A DNA stretch of 64,000 bases from Pannonibacter sp051860505 (GTDB lineage: Bacteria > Pseudomonadota > Alphaproteobacteria > Rhizobiales > Stappiaceae). The position numbers and the translations under genes were made by a program. The notes beneath the pieces were generated by a model. That model made no database searches. It had not been told where the DNA came from and saw only the letters and a program-made list of their open reading frames with translations. The stretch spans positions 1 through 64,000 of the forward strand of contig NZ_JBHYDX010000016.1 of NCBI RefSeq assembly GCF_051860505.1, read 5' to 3'. Below, in pieces: positions 23,782-32,177 of this stretch (the first letter of the stretch is position 1; every line of letters begins with the position of its first letter).

Positions 23782-24834
23782 TCAAGCGAATTCGGCGCGC
23801 AGGTCGATGGTTGATTGCTTGCCGATGCTGTCGAAATGCTGTTCGACCCATGCTGCGGCTGTTTCGCGCCCAATGCGATGCAGCTCTTGCAGAAATGGCC
23901 ATTCCGCATTGACCTTGGAGGAGGCCTGCAGGGGTTTGAGCGCTTCGCCGTCGATGCGATGCAGCCGGACGTCCATGTATTTTTCAGAGCTGAGCTTGCC
24001 CTCACGGATGAGGCGACCGACAAACTCGATTGTGCGCATTTCACGCAGCAAGGTCGAGTTGAAGGTGATCTCGTTCAGCCGGTTCAGAATTTCTCGAGCT
24101 GTGCGCGGCGTTTCCGCCCGCTCGATGGGGTTGATCTGGATCAGGACCGTGTCATGGGTGTCCGTCTCATAGAACAAGGGATACAGCGGCGGATTGCCCA
24201 TGTAGCCGCCGTCCCAGTAGGGCACGCCATCGATCTCGACGGCCTGGAACATGTGTGGCAGGCAGGCAGACGCCATGACGGCATCCAGCGTGATTTCCTT
24301 GCCGGAGAACACGCGGATTTTGCCGGTCTTAACATTCGTGGCCGCAAGAAACAGCCGCAGGCCATCGCAGGCCCGCACGGCTTCAAAGTCGACCGTCTCC
24401 TCCACCACCTCGCGCAGCGGGTTGACGTTCAGAGGATTGAATTCATAAGGCGAGGCAAAGCGCGAGATCAGGTCGAAGGCGAGATAGCTCGGCGAGAAAT
24501 CAAGGCTCCACTGACCGAGCGCCACGTCCAGCGGTGAGCGCTTGATCGGGCTCAGGAACGCATGTTCGCTCACCTTTCGCCAGAATTGTTCAAGCGCGGC
24601 ACGTGCGCCCTCGCTGCCGCCAGCGTGAAAGCCGCTGGCAAGCGCAACGGCATTCATCGCGCCCGCAGAGGTGCCGGTGATGCCGTCGATCTCGATCCGG
24701 TCATCTTCCAGCAGCCAGTCGAGCACGCCCCAGGTGAAGGCGCCATGGGCGCCTCCCCCTTGCAGGGCCAGATTGATCCGTTTGCGATTGGGCTGCGATG
24801 GTTGGCTGGACGCAGTGCTGGCCTTGTCTGACAT
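23782..24834 (-). CDS. Patatin-like phospholipase/esterase
   Basis: A protein of 350 residues without signal peptide. The oxyanion loop GGGAHG is at 26-31, the nucleophile elbow GTSAG at 54-58 (S56), and the catalytic Asp is D208 in YWDGGYMGN, so the Ser-Asp dyad is complete. It hydrolyses acyl esters of lipids or possibly polyester. The gene begins 3 bp after the bdhA stop, so the two are in one operon. This bdhA-patatin pairing recurs in Rhizobiales and suggests a link to polyhydroxybutyrate or lipid turnover, which is inference. Confidence 0.92.
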   Translation of the reverse strand: MSDKASTASSQPSQPNRKRINLALQGGGAHGAFTWGVLDWLLEDDRIEIDGITGTSAGAMNAVALASGFHAGGSEGARAALEQFWRKVSEHAFLSPIKRSPLDVALGQWSLDFSPSYLAFDLISRFASPYEFNPLNVNPLREVVEETVDFEAVRACDGLRLFLAATNVKTGKIRVFSGKEITLDAVMASACLPHMFQAVEIDGVPYWDGGYMGNPPLYPLFYETDTHDTVLIQINPIERAETPRTAREILNRLNEITFNSTLLREMRTIEFVGRLIREGKLSSEKYMDVRLHRIDGEALKPLQASSKVNAEWPFLQELHRIGRETAAAWVEQHFDSIGKQSTIDLRAEFA

Positions 24835-24837
24835 GCC

Positions 24838-25620
24838 TTACTGCGCGGTCCAGCCGCCATCCATCGGCAGGATGGTTCCGGTCATCGAGGCTGCCGCATC
24901 CGAGCACAGGAACACGGCGAGGGCGGCGACCTGTTCCACGGTGACGAAGTCCTTGGTCGGCTGCGCCTTGAGCAACACTTCGCGCTTCACTTCCTCTTCG
25001 GTCATGTTGCGCGCCTTCATCGTGTCCGGGATCTGGGCTTCGACCAGCGGCGTCCAGACATAGCCCGGGCAGATGGCATTCACCGTGATGCCCTGTTCCG
25101 CCACTTCCAGCGCCACCGTCTTGGTCAGGCCGGCAATGCCGTGCTTGGCGGCGACATAAGCCGACTTGAACGGTGAGGCGACCAGCGCATGGGCAGAGGC
25201 GGTGTTGATGATCCGGCCCCAGCCGCGCTTCTTCATGCCCGGGAGGGCTGCGCGGATCGAATGGAAAGCGGAGGTCAGGTTAATCGCGATGATCGCGTCC
25301 CACTTTTCGATCGGAAACTCGTCGATCGGCGAGACGTGCTGGATGCCGGCGTTGTTGATCAGGATATCGACCGAGCCGAATTCGTTCTCGGCATTGAGGA
25401 TCATGGTGGCGATCTCTTCGCCATTCATCATGTTGGCGGCCGAGTAGACGCACTGGACGCCGAAGTCCTTTTCGATGGCGCTGCGCTCGGCTTCGATCTT
25501 TGCGGCATCGCCGAAGCCGTTGATGACGATGTTGGCGCCCTGTGCCGCCAGCGCGCGGGCGTAGCCAAGGCCGATGCCAGAGCTCGATCCAGTGATGATG
25601 GCGGTCTTGTTCTTCAGCAT
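24838..25620 (-). CDS. bdhA: D-3-hydroxybutyrate dehydrogenase
   Basis: A protein of 260 residues of the short-chain dehydrogenase family. TGSSSGIGLGYA binds NAD, NNAG is at 89-92, and the catalytic residues are S142, Y155 and K159. GIQHVSPIDEFP, ARNMTEEEVKREVLLKAQPTKDFVTVEQVA and the C-terminal MTGTILPMDGGWTAQ are hallmarks of 3-hydroxybutyrate dehydrogenase. It oxidises D-3-hydroxybutyrate to acetoacetate in polyhydroxybutyrate breakdown, and the product can feed acetoacetyl-CoA and the ethylmalonyl-CoA pathway encoded near 47-56 kb. CAGGAG precedes the ATG. Confidence 0.96.
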   Translation of the reverse strand: MLKNKTAIITGSSSGIGLGYARALAAQGANIVINGFGDAAKIEAERSAIEKDFGVQCVYSAANMMNGEEIATMILNAENEFGSVDILINNAGIQHVSPIDEFPIEKWDAIIAINLTSAFHSIRAALPGMKKRGWGRIINTASAHALVASPFKSAYVAAKHGIAGLTKTVALEVAEQGITVNAICPGYVWTPLVEAQIPDTMKARNMTEEEVKREVLLKAQPTKDFVTVEQVAALAVFLCSDAAASMTGTILPMDGGWTAQ

Positions 25621-25722
25621 GCAAAGGCACTCCTGTTCAGCGGTTGGCCGGAGCTTCCCATGAAATCACCTTGCACCGCAACACAGGAGAAGATGATGTT
25701 TCTGTAACGGTTCGTCGGGGTG

Positions 25723-26595
25723 TCAGTTGCGACGGCCAAGGCTTTTGACCCGCGCAATGGCCTGTGCCGCGTCATGGCGGGTGCGTGCCTCTTCCGTCTG
25801 GCCGGCAGTAAGCCCGACCCGTTCAGCATATCGCTCGCGCACCAGCCCATAGCAGGTCGCATGCAGGCTGGCGAAGAGCCAGACGCTGACGCCGACGCTT
25901 CCAAGCGGCAGCGCTGCCGAGATCGCAAGTGCGACGGCCGGATCTGGGAAGGCGGCCTTCAGGAGGCCCAGGATCCAGGTCCAGGCCAGCGTCATCACGA
26001 CCGACAACAGGCCAACAACGAGCGCAGCGAACGCCATCGCCCAACCGAGGCCGGCGCTGGCGCTCCACGACTGGCGCAGGGTCAGGTCGTCTTCCAGCGC
26101 CGCGGCGGGCAGGATCAGCGACAGTTTCTGCATGAGCATCAGGGCAATGAAGGGCGCGGCGATGAAGGCGATGATGCCAAAGCCTGCGGTTACTGCCGTG
26201 ATGATCCCGGCGAGCGCGAACAAGGGCACCAGCATCAGCGCGCCCAGCAGCAGAAGCAGCAGCAGCTTCACCATCACCTTCAGCACGCGCGGGGCAAACG
26301 AGAACGGAAAGTCCTTTGCTCCGATCAGGATGCGCCGCATGTAGGCGGTGGCCGCAGCAAAGCCGAGCAGAATGTTTGCGAGGCCGGCAATGAGACGCAA
26401 CGCGCCATCGTCGGCAGCCACGACCGGTTCCGTCATGTAGGAAACGGTGGTGAAACCATCGCCGGGCAGCAGCTGGCCGCTGAGCGCGAGGTTCAGTCCG
26501 GCCATCAGCAGGATGTAACCCCAGCTGGCCGCCAGCAGCGTTCCGATCCGCCCGAAGGCGAGCGCGAGAGCCCTTTCGAGCACGGACAGGATCAT
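25723..26595 (-). CDS. Polytopic membrane protein of unknown function
   Basis: A protein of 290 residues with about six hydrophobic helices. It starts MILSVLERALALAFGRIG, and ATG 26595 follows CCGGAGG by 5 nt, so the longer frame to 26709 is rejected. I cannot assign a family. It resembles its upstream neighbour (26639-27427) in length, helix spacing and opening pattern, and the two are probably distant paralogues. Its base composition is like the rest of the window, unlike that neighbour. The C-terminal 40 residues are charged and cytoplasmic (RERYAERVGLTAGQTEEART). Confidence 0.7.
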   Translation of the reverse strand: MILSVLERALALAFGRIGTLLAASWGYILLMAGLNLALSGQLLPGDGFTTVSYMTEPVVAADDGALRLIAGLANILLGFAAATAYMRRILIGAKDFPFSFAPRVLKVMVKLLLLLLLGALMLVPLFALAGIITAVTAGFGIIAFIAAPFIALMLMQKLSLILPAAALEDDLTLRQSWSASAGLGWAMAFAALVVGLLSVVMTLAWTWILGLLKAAFPDPAVALAISAALPLGSVGVSVWLFASLHATCYGLVRERYAERVGLTAGQTEEARTRHDAAQAIARVKSLGRRN

Positions 26596-26638
26596 GACGG
26601 CCTCCGGTGATGCGACATCAGTCCTTAAGATAGGGGCA

Positions 26639-27427
26639 TCAGCTTCCCACAAAAACAGGGTCGTTCGGGTTTTCTGCCCAGAGCGTCTCGATTGCCCGGC
26701 GATAGGCAACAGTCACGGCGGCGAGTGTCACGCTCATGCTAAAAATCTGTAGCAGCGCAAAACTGATGGTCAGGAGAATCTGTCCTGCAATTGTGGAGGT
26801 CGCACCGACCCCTCGTACGAGGACGATAAAGAAACCCAGTGTAATCAGGGCTGGGATTTGGAGGCTGAGTCCTGCGAGAACTGTGGGAATAAAATGATTT
26901 TTTGAAAGTATGAATGCTTTTTTGATTCCAACATTATGTCCAACAGCCGCTGCAGGGACGATGAAGCATACTCTAAAGTAAAAATAGAAGTTTAGCAGAA
27001 TAAATCCGATGATTGCAATGAAGTATAGTAGTCCGCTGAGGTTGCCGATCTGGAGTGACTTAATGATCTCGAGCAGGATTGCCATTGGAATGAGTGAAAG
27101 AATAAACGCTGGAGTGCTGATAAGTACTGCCAGCATGATGCGACCGAGAACTTTCAGTTCCAGGCGTCCAAAACGAAGCTGAAAGGTCTCAGGCCGTTCG
27201 TTCAGCAGTCCGAAGCAATGCCATGCCGTGGCGATACTGCCCGAGGCAAGCAGGCTGCAAATGATGTTTGCGACCATGAACAAGGTGCCAAGCGGACTGA
27301 ATGAAGTCATGGTCTGGGCGATGTTCAAGCCGATGCTGATCGCCACCCATGCGCCCGCGATGTGGAGGGTCGTGTGTATGTTTTCGACAACAAGCGCGAA
27401 CATGTCCGAGAGAAAGGAGCGATACAT
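26639..27427 (-). CDS. Polytopic membrane protein, AT-rich, unknown function
   Basis: A protein of 262 residues with six or so long hydrophobic helices (for example IMLAVLISTPAFILSLIPMAILLEII). No family is recognised. Large parts, especially 26880-27120, are clearly richer in A+T than all neighbours and use codons such as AAA, TTT and ATA that are rare elsewhere in the window, which suggests recent transfer or relaxed selection. It lies 43 bp before the similar membrane protein at 25723-26595 in the same direction, so they are probably cotranscribed. Confidence 0.7.
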   Translation of the reverse strand: MYRSFLSDMFALVVENIHTTLHIAGAWVAISIGLNIAQTMTSFSPLGTLFMVANIICSLLASGSIATAWHCFGLLNERPETFQLRFGRLELKVLGRIMLAVLISTPAFILSLIPMAILLEIIKSLQIGNLSGLLYFIAIIGFILLNFYFYFRVCFIVPAAAVGHNVGIKKAFILSKNHFIPTVLAGLSLQIPALITLGFFIVLVRGVGATSTIAGQILLTISFALLQIFSMSVTLAAVTVAYRRAIETLWAENPNDPVFVGS

Positions 27428-27480
27428 TCAACGAGTCCCGTATCTACCAACGGCGGGTTTGAGGCGAGTTGATGGGCTTG

Positions 27481-27499
27481 ATACATCTCATAGATGTAT
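27481..27499. promoter_or_regulatory. 19-bp palindrome in the ispG/membrane-protein divergent region
   Basis: ATACATCTCATAGATGTAT has perfect 8-bp arms around CAT and is followed by TTTTGACA, a possible -35 region. It lies between the divergent genes at 27427 and 27653 and may be a regulator binding site. Confidence 0.5.
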
Positions 27500-27573
27500 A
27501 TTTTGACAATGCGTTGCCCTTTCCCGCGAGAGACTTTGTCCCAGTTTCTTTGCGTGCGCTTCTTGATTGCCCT

Positions 27574-27588
27574 TTTGCCAAAGGCAAA
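27574..27588. promoter_or_regulatory. Small hairpin upstream of ispG
   Basis: TTTGCC and GGCAAA with a 3-nt AAA loop lie 65 bp before the ispG start. No terminator-like T-run follows. Confidence 0.3.
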
Positions 27589-27652
27589 TTAAGCAGGCGC
27601 GGGGGCGTGAGGGGCGTTTTCCCGCGCGGATGAAGACAGGTTGGCCTGTGCA

Positions 27653-28924
27653 ATGACCGAATACACACCCATGCGCCTGCCGCGCCGCAGGTCTGTTGCC
27701 GTTCAGGTGGGGCATATCCTGGTGGGCGGTAATGCCCCCGTCGTCGTGCAGTCGATGACCAACACCGATACGGCCGATGCCGATGCCACGGTTGCGCAGG
27801 TGGCAGCGCTGGCCCGGGCGGGGTCAGAGCTGGTGCGGATCACGGTGGACCGGGACGAGTCCGCTGCAGCGGTGCCGAAGATCCGCGAACGGCTGGAACG
27901 GATCGGTGTGAATGTGCCGCTGATCGGTGACTTCCATTACAATGGTCACAAGCTTCTGGCTGATTATCCGGCCTGCGCTGAAGCGCTTGCCAAGTACCGG
28001 ATCAATCCCGGGAACGTTGGTTTCAAGGGAAAGCGGGATACCCAGTTCTCGCAGATCATCGAGATTGCGCTGCAATACGACAAGCCGGTGCGCATTGGCG
28101 TCAACTGGGGGTCGCTCGACCAGGATCTTCTGACGAAACTGATGGATGAGAACGCCGTCAGCGACAATCCGATCTCGGCTGCAGCCGTGATGCGCGAGGC
28201 GATCATCCAGTCCGGCCTTCTGTCCGCTGGCCGCGCCGAGGAACTGGGCATGGGCCGAGACAAGATCATCCTGTCGGCCAAGGTCAGCCAGGTGCAGGAC
28301 CTCATCGCCGTTTATGCTGATCTTGCAAGCCGTTGCGACTATGCGCTGCATCTCGGACTGACCGAGGCCGGCATGGGAACCAAGGGCATCGTTGCCTCTT
28401 CGGCCTCGATGGGCATCCTGTTGCAGCAGGGCATTGGCGATACGATCCGCGTGTCGCTGACGCCGGAGCCGGGCGGGGACCGGTCGCGGGAAGTGCAGGT
28501 TGCCCAGGAACTGCTGCAGGTCATGGGCTTCCGCGCCTTCGTGCCGGTGGTGGCGGCCTGCCCGGGCTGCGGGCGGACAACGTCTACGGTTTTTCAAGAG
28601 CTTGCGAGCGAGATCCAGGATCACTTGCGGGTTTCCATGCCGGAGTGGCGTGAAAAATATCCCGGTGTTGAAGGGCTTAATGTGGCTGTCATGGGCTGCA
28701 TCGTAAATGGCCCGGGCGAATCGAAATTTGCCGATATCGGGATCTCCCTACCGGGCACCGGTGAGACACCGACAGCGCCGGTCTTTGTCGATGGCGAGAA
28801 GGTGACGACCTTGCGCGGTCCGAATATCGCCAGCGAATTCAAGGTGATGGTGCTAGAGTACATAGAGCGGCGCTTTGGGCGTGGGACGAAACCCGTTCCC
28901 GAAATCAAGACGTCTGCCAGCTGA
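27653..28924 (+). CDS. ispG: 4-hydroxy-3-methylbut-2-en-1-yl diphosphate synthase
   Basis: A protein of 423 residues. The N-terminal TIM barrel starts RRRSVAVQVGHILVGGNAPVVVQSMTNTDTAD and contains DFHYNGHKLL. The C-terminal iron-sulfur domain has CPGCGRT (C303, C306) and GCIVNGPGE (C349 with the following conserved Glu), the ligands of the 4Fe-4S cluster. It converts methylerythritol cyclodiphosphate to HMBPP, the penultimate step of the MEP isoprenoid pathway. The ATG at 27653 is preferred over the TTG four codons earlier. Confidence 0.97.
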   Translation: MTEYTPMRLPRRRSVAVQVGHILVGGNAPVVVQSMTNTDTADADATVAQVAALARAGSELVRITVDRDESAAAVPKIRERLERIGVNVPLIGDFHYNGHKLLADYPACAEALAKYRINPGNVGFKGKRDTQFSQIIEIALQYDKPVRIGVNWGSLDQDLLTKLMDENAVSDNPISAAAVMREAIIQSGLLSAGRAEELGMGRDKIILSAKVSQVQDLIAVYADLASRCDYALHLGLTEAGMGTKGIVASSASMGILLQQGIGDTIRVSLTPEPGGDRSREVQVAQELLQVMGFRAFVPVVAACPGCGRTTSTVFQELASEIQDHLRVSMPEWREKYPGVEGLNVAVMGCIVNGPGESKFADIGISLPGTGETPTAPVFVDGEKVTTLRGPNIASEFKVMVLEYIERRFGRGTKPVPEIKTSAS

Positions 28925-28944
28925 ATAAGGACTGTTCCGCGATC

Positions 28945-29832
28945 ATGGCCCATGCCCCGAACGAAGCTGAGGCCGAGCGTCCGGCCATTCTGGTGATCAC
29001 ATCGCAGGTGGTGCGCGGCGGGATCGGTGGGCGAGGGGTGGTATTTGCCCTGGAACGGCTGGGGTTCCCGGTCTGGTTCCTGCCAACCGTGCTGCTGCCC
29101 TGGCATCCGGGGCAGGGCCGGGGAACGCGGATCGTTGCGGAAACGGCGGATTTCAGCGCAATTGCAGCCGATCTGGCGGGGTCCGACAAGCTGCCAGAGA
29201 TCGGCGGCATCCTGTCCGGCTATCTTGGGAATCCAGCGCAGGCCGATGCGGTTGCGGCTCTTGTCAGGGCGGTTAAGAAGGTTTCGCCGGAAGTTCCCTA
29301 TCTGTGTGACCCTGTGATTGGCGACCTCGGCGGGCTCTACGTACCGGAGGAGACTGCACGGTCAATCCGCGACAAATTGCTGCCTTTGGCCGACATTTCC
29401 ACCCCAAATCGCTATGAGCTGGCCTGGCTGACCGGACGTGACATCGACACCGAGCTGCAGGCCCTGTCAGCCGCCCGCAGGCTCGGCCCGGAGCGGGTCA
29501 TCGTCACCTCCGCACCGGCGCTGCGCCGCAACTCGATCTCCAATCTCCTGGTCGGACCGCGCGGAGCGATTGCTGCCGAACATGGCACGATCGACAACCC
29601 GCCGCATGGCACCGGCGACCTCCTGTCCGCCCTGTTCCTTGCCCGGCATCTGGAGGGGCTGGAAGACGAGGCGGCGCTGGTCAGGGCGGCAGGGTCCACA
29701 TTCGAGATGGTGGCCCGCAGCGTGCGCAAGGGATCGAGCGAGTTGCTCTATCCCTCCGAGCAGCAGGCGGTTGCCCGGCCGATGGCGCTGGTCAGCACCC
29801 GGCGGGTGCTGGAAACCGCAACGGCGCGCTGA
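28945..29832 (+). CDS. Pyridoxal kinase-like (PdxY/PdxK) ribokinase-fold protein
   Basis: A protein of 295 residues. It starts RPAILVITSQVVRGGIGGRGVVFALERLGFPVWFLPTVLLPWHPGQG, close to PdxY. CDPVIGDLGGLYVPEE and ADISTPNRYELAWLTGRDI fit the substrate and nucleotide regions, and the anion-hole motif is HGTGDLLSALFLA with the catalytic Asp. It should phosphorylate pyridoxal with ATP for vitamin B6 salvage. Gly-rich GGIGGRG near the N-terminus differs a little from the usual GYVGNSA, so the substrate may be shifted. It lies between ispG (20 bp upstream) and DUF429 (2 bp downstream). Confidence 0.85.
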   Translation: MAHAPNEAEAERPAILVITSQVVRGGIGGRGVVFALERLGFPVWFLPTVLLPWHPGQGRGTRIVAETADFSAIAADLAGSDKLPEIGGILSGYLGNPAQADAVAALVRAVKKVSPEVPYLCDPVIGDLGGLYVPEETARSIRDKLLPLADISTPNRYELAWLTGRDIDTELQALSAARRLGPERVIVTSAPALRRNSISNLLVGPRGAIAAEHGTIDNPPHGTGDLLSALFLARHLEGLEDEAALVRAAGSTFEMVARSVRKGSSELLYPSEQQAVARPMALVSTRRVLETATAR

Positions 29833-29834
29833 AC

Positions 29835-30569
29835 ATGGATAGCGGACCGCGATGGATCGCCGGGGTGGACGGGTGTCCGGCCGGCTGGATCGCGGTGATG
29901 GCGCCCGAGGATGACCTGTCCCGACCGCAAGTCCGGATCGTGCCGGCATTGGCTGACCTCATGACCGCCGAGCCTCGGCTCGAGGTGCTGGCCGTCGACA
30001 TGCCGATGGGATTGCCTGAGCTAACCCGCCCGGGAGGACGCGGGCCGGAGTTAGCCGTGAGGCCCTTGCTGGGCGAGCGTCAGTCGTCCGTCTTCTCCAT
30101 CCCCTCGCGCCGGGCGGTCTATGCGCAGGAATACCGGCAGGCCTGCGCAGAGGCCCTGGAGACGTCAGAGCCGCCGCGCAAGGTGTCCAAGCAGGCATTC
30201 CATCTGTTTCCCAAGATCCGAGAACTGGATGCGCTGCTTCTGACCGGTGAGGAAGCGCGGCTGTTCGAGGTGCATCCGGAAGTCGCGTTCTGGCGTTTGA
30301 ACGGCGAGGCGGCGATGCGCCTGCCGAAGAAGATCAAGGGCCGGGTCAATCCGGACGGCATGGCCGAGCGCCGGGACGTGCTCCGCCGGTTCGGGCTCCC
30401 GGGCAGCTTTCTGGAGCAAGCTGCGCCACGCGGGGCGGCGGCGGATGATTTTCTGGATGCAAGCGTCAACCTGCTGATCGCGGCCCGAATCCTGCGCGGT
30501 GAGGCGCGGCCGTTTCCGGCCGAACCAGGCCGCGACGCGCGCGGCCTGAGGATGGCGATCTGGGCGTGA
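29835..30569 (+). CDS. DUF429 family protein
   Basis: A protein of 244 residues beginning WIAGVDGCPAGWIAVMAP, the DUF429 opening, an actin/RNase H-like nucleotide-binding start. AVDMPMGLP, SVFSIPSRRAVYAQEYRQA and LFEVHPEVAFWRLNG follow in the family order, and the C-terminal AADDFLDASVNLLIAARIL holds a conserved acidic pair. These features suggest a nuclease-like or phosphoryl-transfer fold, but no function is established. It begins 2 bp after the pyridoxal-kinase stop and is probably cotranscribed. It converges on the L,D-transpeptidase gene with a 15-bp gap. Confidence 0.88.
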   Translation: MDSGPRWIAGVDGCPAGWIAVMAPEDDLSRPQVRIVPALADLMTAEPRLEVLAVDMPMGLPELTRPGGRGPELAVRPLLGERQSSVFSIPSRRAVYAQEYRQACAEALETSEPPRKVSKQAFHLFPKIRELDALLLTGEEARLFEVHPEVAFWRLNGEAAMRLPKKIKGRVNPDGMAERRDVLRRFGLPGSFLEQAAPRGAAADDFLDASVNLLIAARILRGEARPFPAEPGRDARGLRMAIWA

Positions 30570-30584
30570 AGCGGTTCAGGCGAT

Positions 30585-32000
30585 TCAGGGTTTGGCGGCA
30601 GGAACCTTGGAAACAGGCACAGCAGCAGGCTGAGCCTGGGCTGTTGCTGCCGCAGCCGCCGCTTCAGGGGTAAGCGGCGGCAGATCGCTGGCCGCTTCCT
30701 CCTTCGAGCCAAACGTGAACCAACGCTTGAGGAACCCCTTCTGCTCGCCGGCTGCCGCATCGCCGCTGGCGGCATAGGCCGTTGCCGAAACGTCAACAGT
30801 CTGCGTCGCAGGCGCTGACGTGCCATTGGTGGCAGGGCCGGTGAAGAGGCTCGCAAAGGCCCCGTTGGGGCGTGGTGCAGCCTGGTCGGCACCTGAACGC
30901 GGGGTCTGGCTGGCGGCTGAAGCCACTGCCTGTGCCGCCGGTGTGGTGATGGCGCCGGGTTGCGCTGTTCCGGTGGTCGCGGCAACTGCCGTCGCACCTT
31001 CCGGTGCAGCAGTCGGCAACGCCGGCGACCCGTCGGCATTGAAGTCCTTGTTGCCGACGAAGGCGGCGATCTGCGTCTGGGTTTCCTTCCAGCGCTTCTC
31101 GCGGGCTTCCTTTTCGTCCAGCGCTGCAACCTGGGTCAGGAACGCCGCCTCATCCTGCTTCTGCTTGGAGGCAACAGCCATGGCCACAGCTTGTGGCACT
31201 TCATATGCGGGACACTGGGCTGTCGCCCGGAACGGAACGCCGGCCACCAGCGGTGTTGCATCGAAGACGTATTTCTTTTCGCACACCGCAATCTTCGGCG
31301 GCACTTTCGTGACCTCGAAGTGGTCATAACCGGTCTTCAGCATGCGCCAGAAGTCCAGGTGCGGGCTCTTGCGGTGCCGCGCCATGTTCTCGGCGGTCAT
31401 GCGGAACGGGAAAGCCTGAACCTGGAATGACTTCTGGCCGCCCTTGAAACTGTCGCGAGCGAGCGCATAGATGTCCTGGACCTGCTTGTCCGTCATGGCA
31501 TAGCAGCCGCGCGAGGAGCAGGCGCCATGCACCATCAGCTCGGAACCCGTGCGGTTATGCGCCTGATCGTAAGAATTCGGGAAGCCGAGGTTGAACGCCA
31601 GATGATAGCTTGAGTTCGGATTCATCAGGCCCGGCGTGATTTCATAGAAACCTTCCGGCGCTTGCCGGTCGCCTTCCTTGAACTTGGGTCCAAGCTGCCC
31701 TGACCATTTGCAGATGTCGAAGTCTTCCAGCAGGGCATAGCGTCCGCTGCGTGTCTGCTTCCAGACCTCGAGCTTGGATTCTTCCTTGAAAATGCGGATC
31801 ATGATCGGCGAGCGAAGATCCATCTTCAGCTCGGCAAGTCTGGCTTTCACCTGCGGCGAGACTTCACGCAGATGCTTGGGGCCGGATCCCATATACATGT
31901 CGTCGGCCTGGCAGCCGGCGAGAAGACCTGCCAGCACAAGCGCGCCTAAACCGCGCCCGATGCGTCCCAATCCGAGGGAATATCGCTTGGCCTTGCCCAT
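30585..32000 (-). CDS. L,D-transpeptidase (YkuD) lipoprotein
   Basis: A protein of 471 residues. A lipobox LAGLLAGC (Cys at about 30) predicts a lipoprotein. The YkuD domain runs from about residue 65 to 200, with the catalytic HGACSSRGCYAM (H158, nucleophile C166). It forms 3-3 peptidoglycan cross-links or attaches proteins to the wall in the periplasm. After the domain there is a long Ala/Pro/Thr-rich, probably disordered tail (about 300-471) not needed for catalysis. The chosen ATG 32000 leads directly into the basic signal region, and ATG 32018 in the same frame is possible. Confidence 0.88.
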   Translation of the reverse strand: MGKAKRYSLGLGRIGRGLGALVLAGLLAGCQADDMYMGSGPKHLREVSPQVKARLAELKMDLRSPIMIRIFKEESKLEVWKQTRSGRYALLEDFDICKWSGQLGPKFKEGDRQAPEGFYEITPGLMNPNSSYHLAFNLGFPNSYDQAHNRTGSELMVHGACSSRGCYAMTDKQVQDIYALARDSFKGGQKSFQVQAFPFRMTAENMARHRKSPHLDFWRMLKTGYDHFEVTKVPPKIAVCEKKYVFDATPLVAGVPFRATAQCPAYEVPQAVAMAVASKQKQDEAAFLTQVAALDEKEAREKRWKETQTQIAAFVGNKDFNADGSPALPTAAPEGATAVAATTGTAQPGAITTPAAQAVASAASQTPRSGADQAAPRPNGAFASLFTGPATNGTSAPATQTVDVSATAYAASGDAAAGEQKGFLKRWFTFGSKEEAASDLPPLTPEAAAAAATAQAQPAAVPVSKVPAAKP

Positions 32001-32177
32001 ATTCACGACACCTACCATCAACGCCGCATTGCAGCATACTACAGCAACGCCCGGCTCAAGCGTAGCGGTGTGTGGTTTACGAGACCTTACTCCCGATCAC
32101 ACCGCCGGCTTTTGCGAGCTTGCCGCAACTCCTGCGGGATTGATCCCTGAAATTGCGGCAAAGCGACGGCAAGCGGG

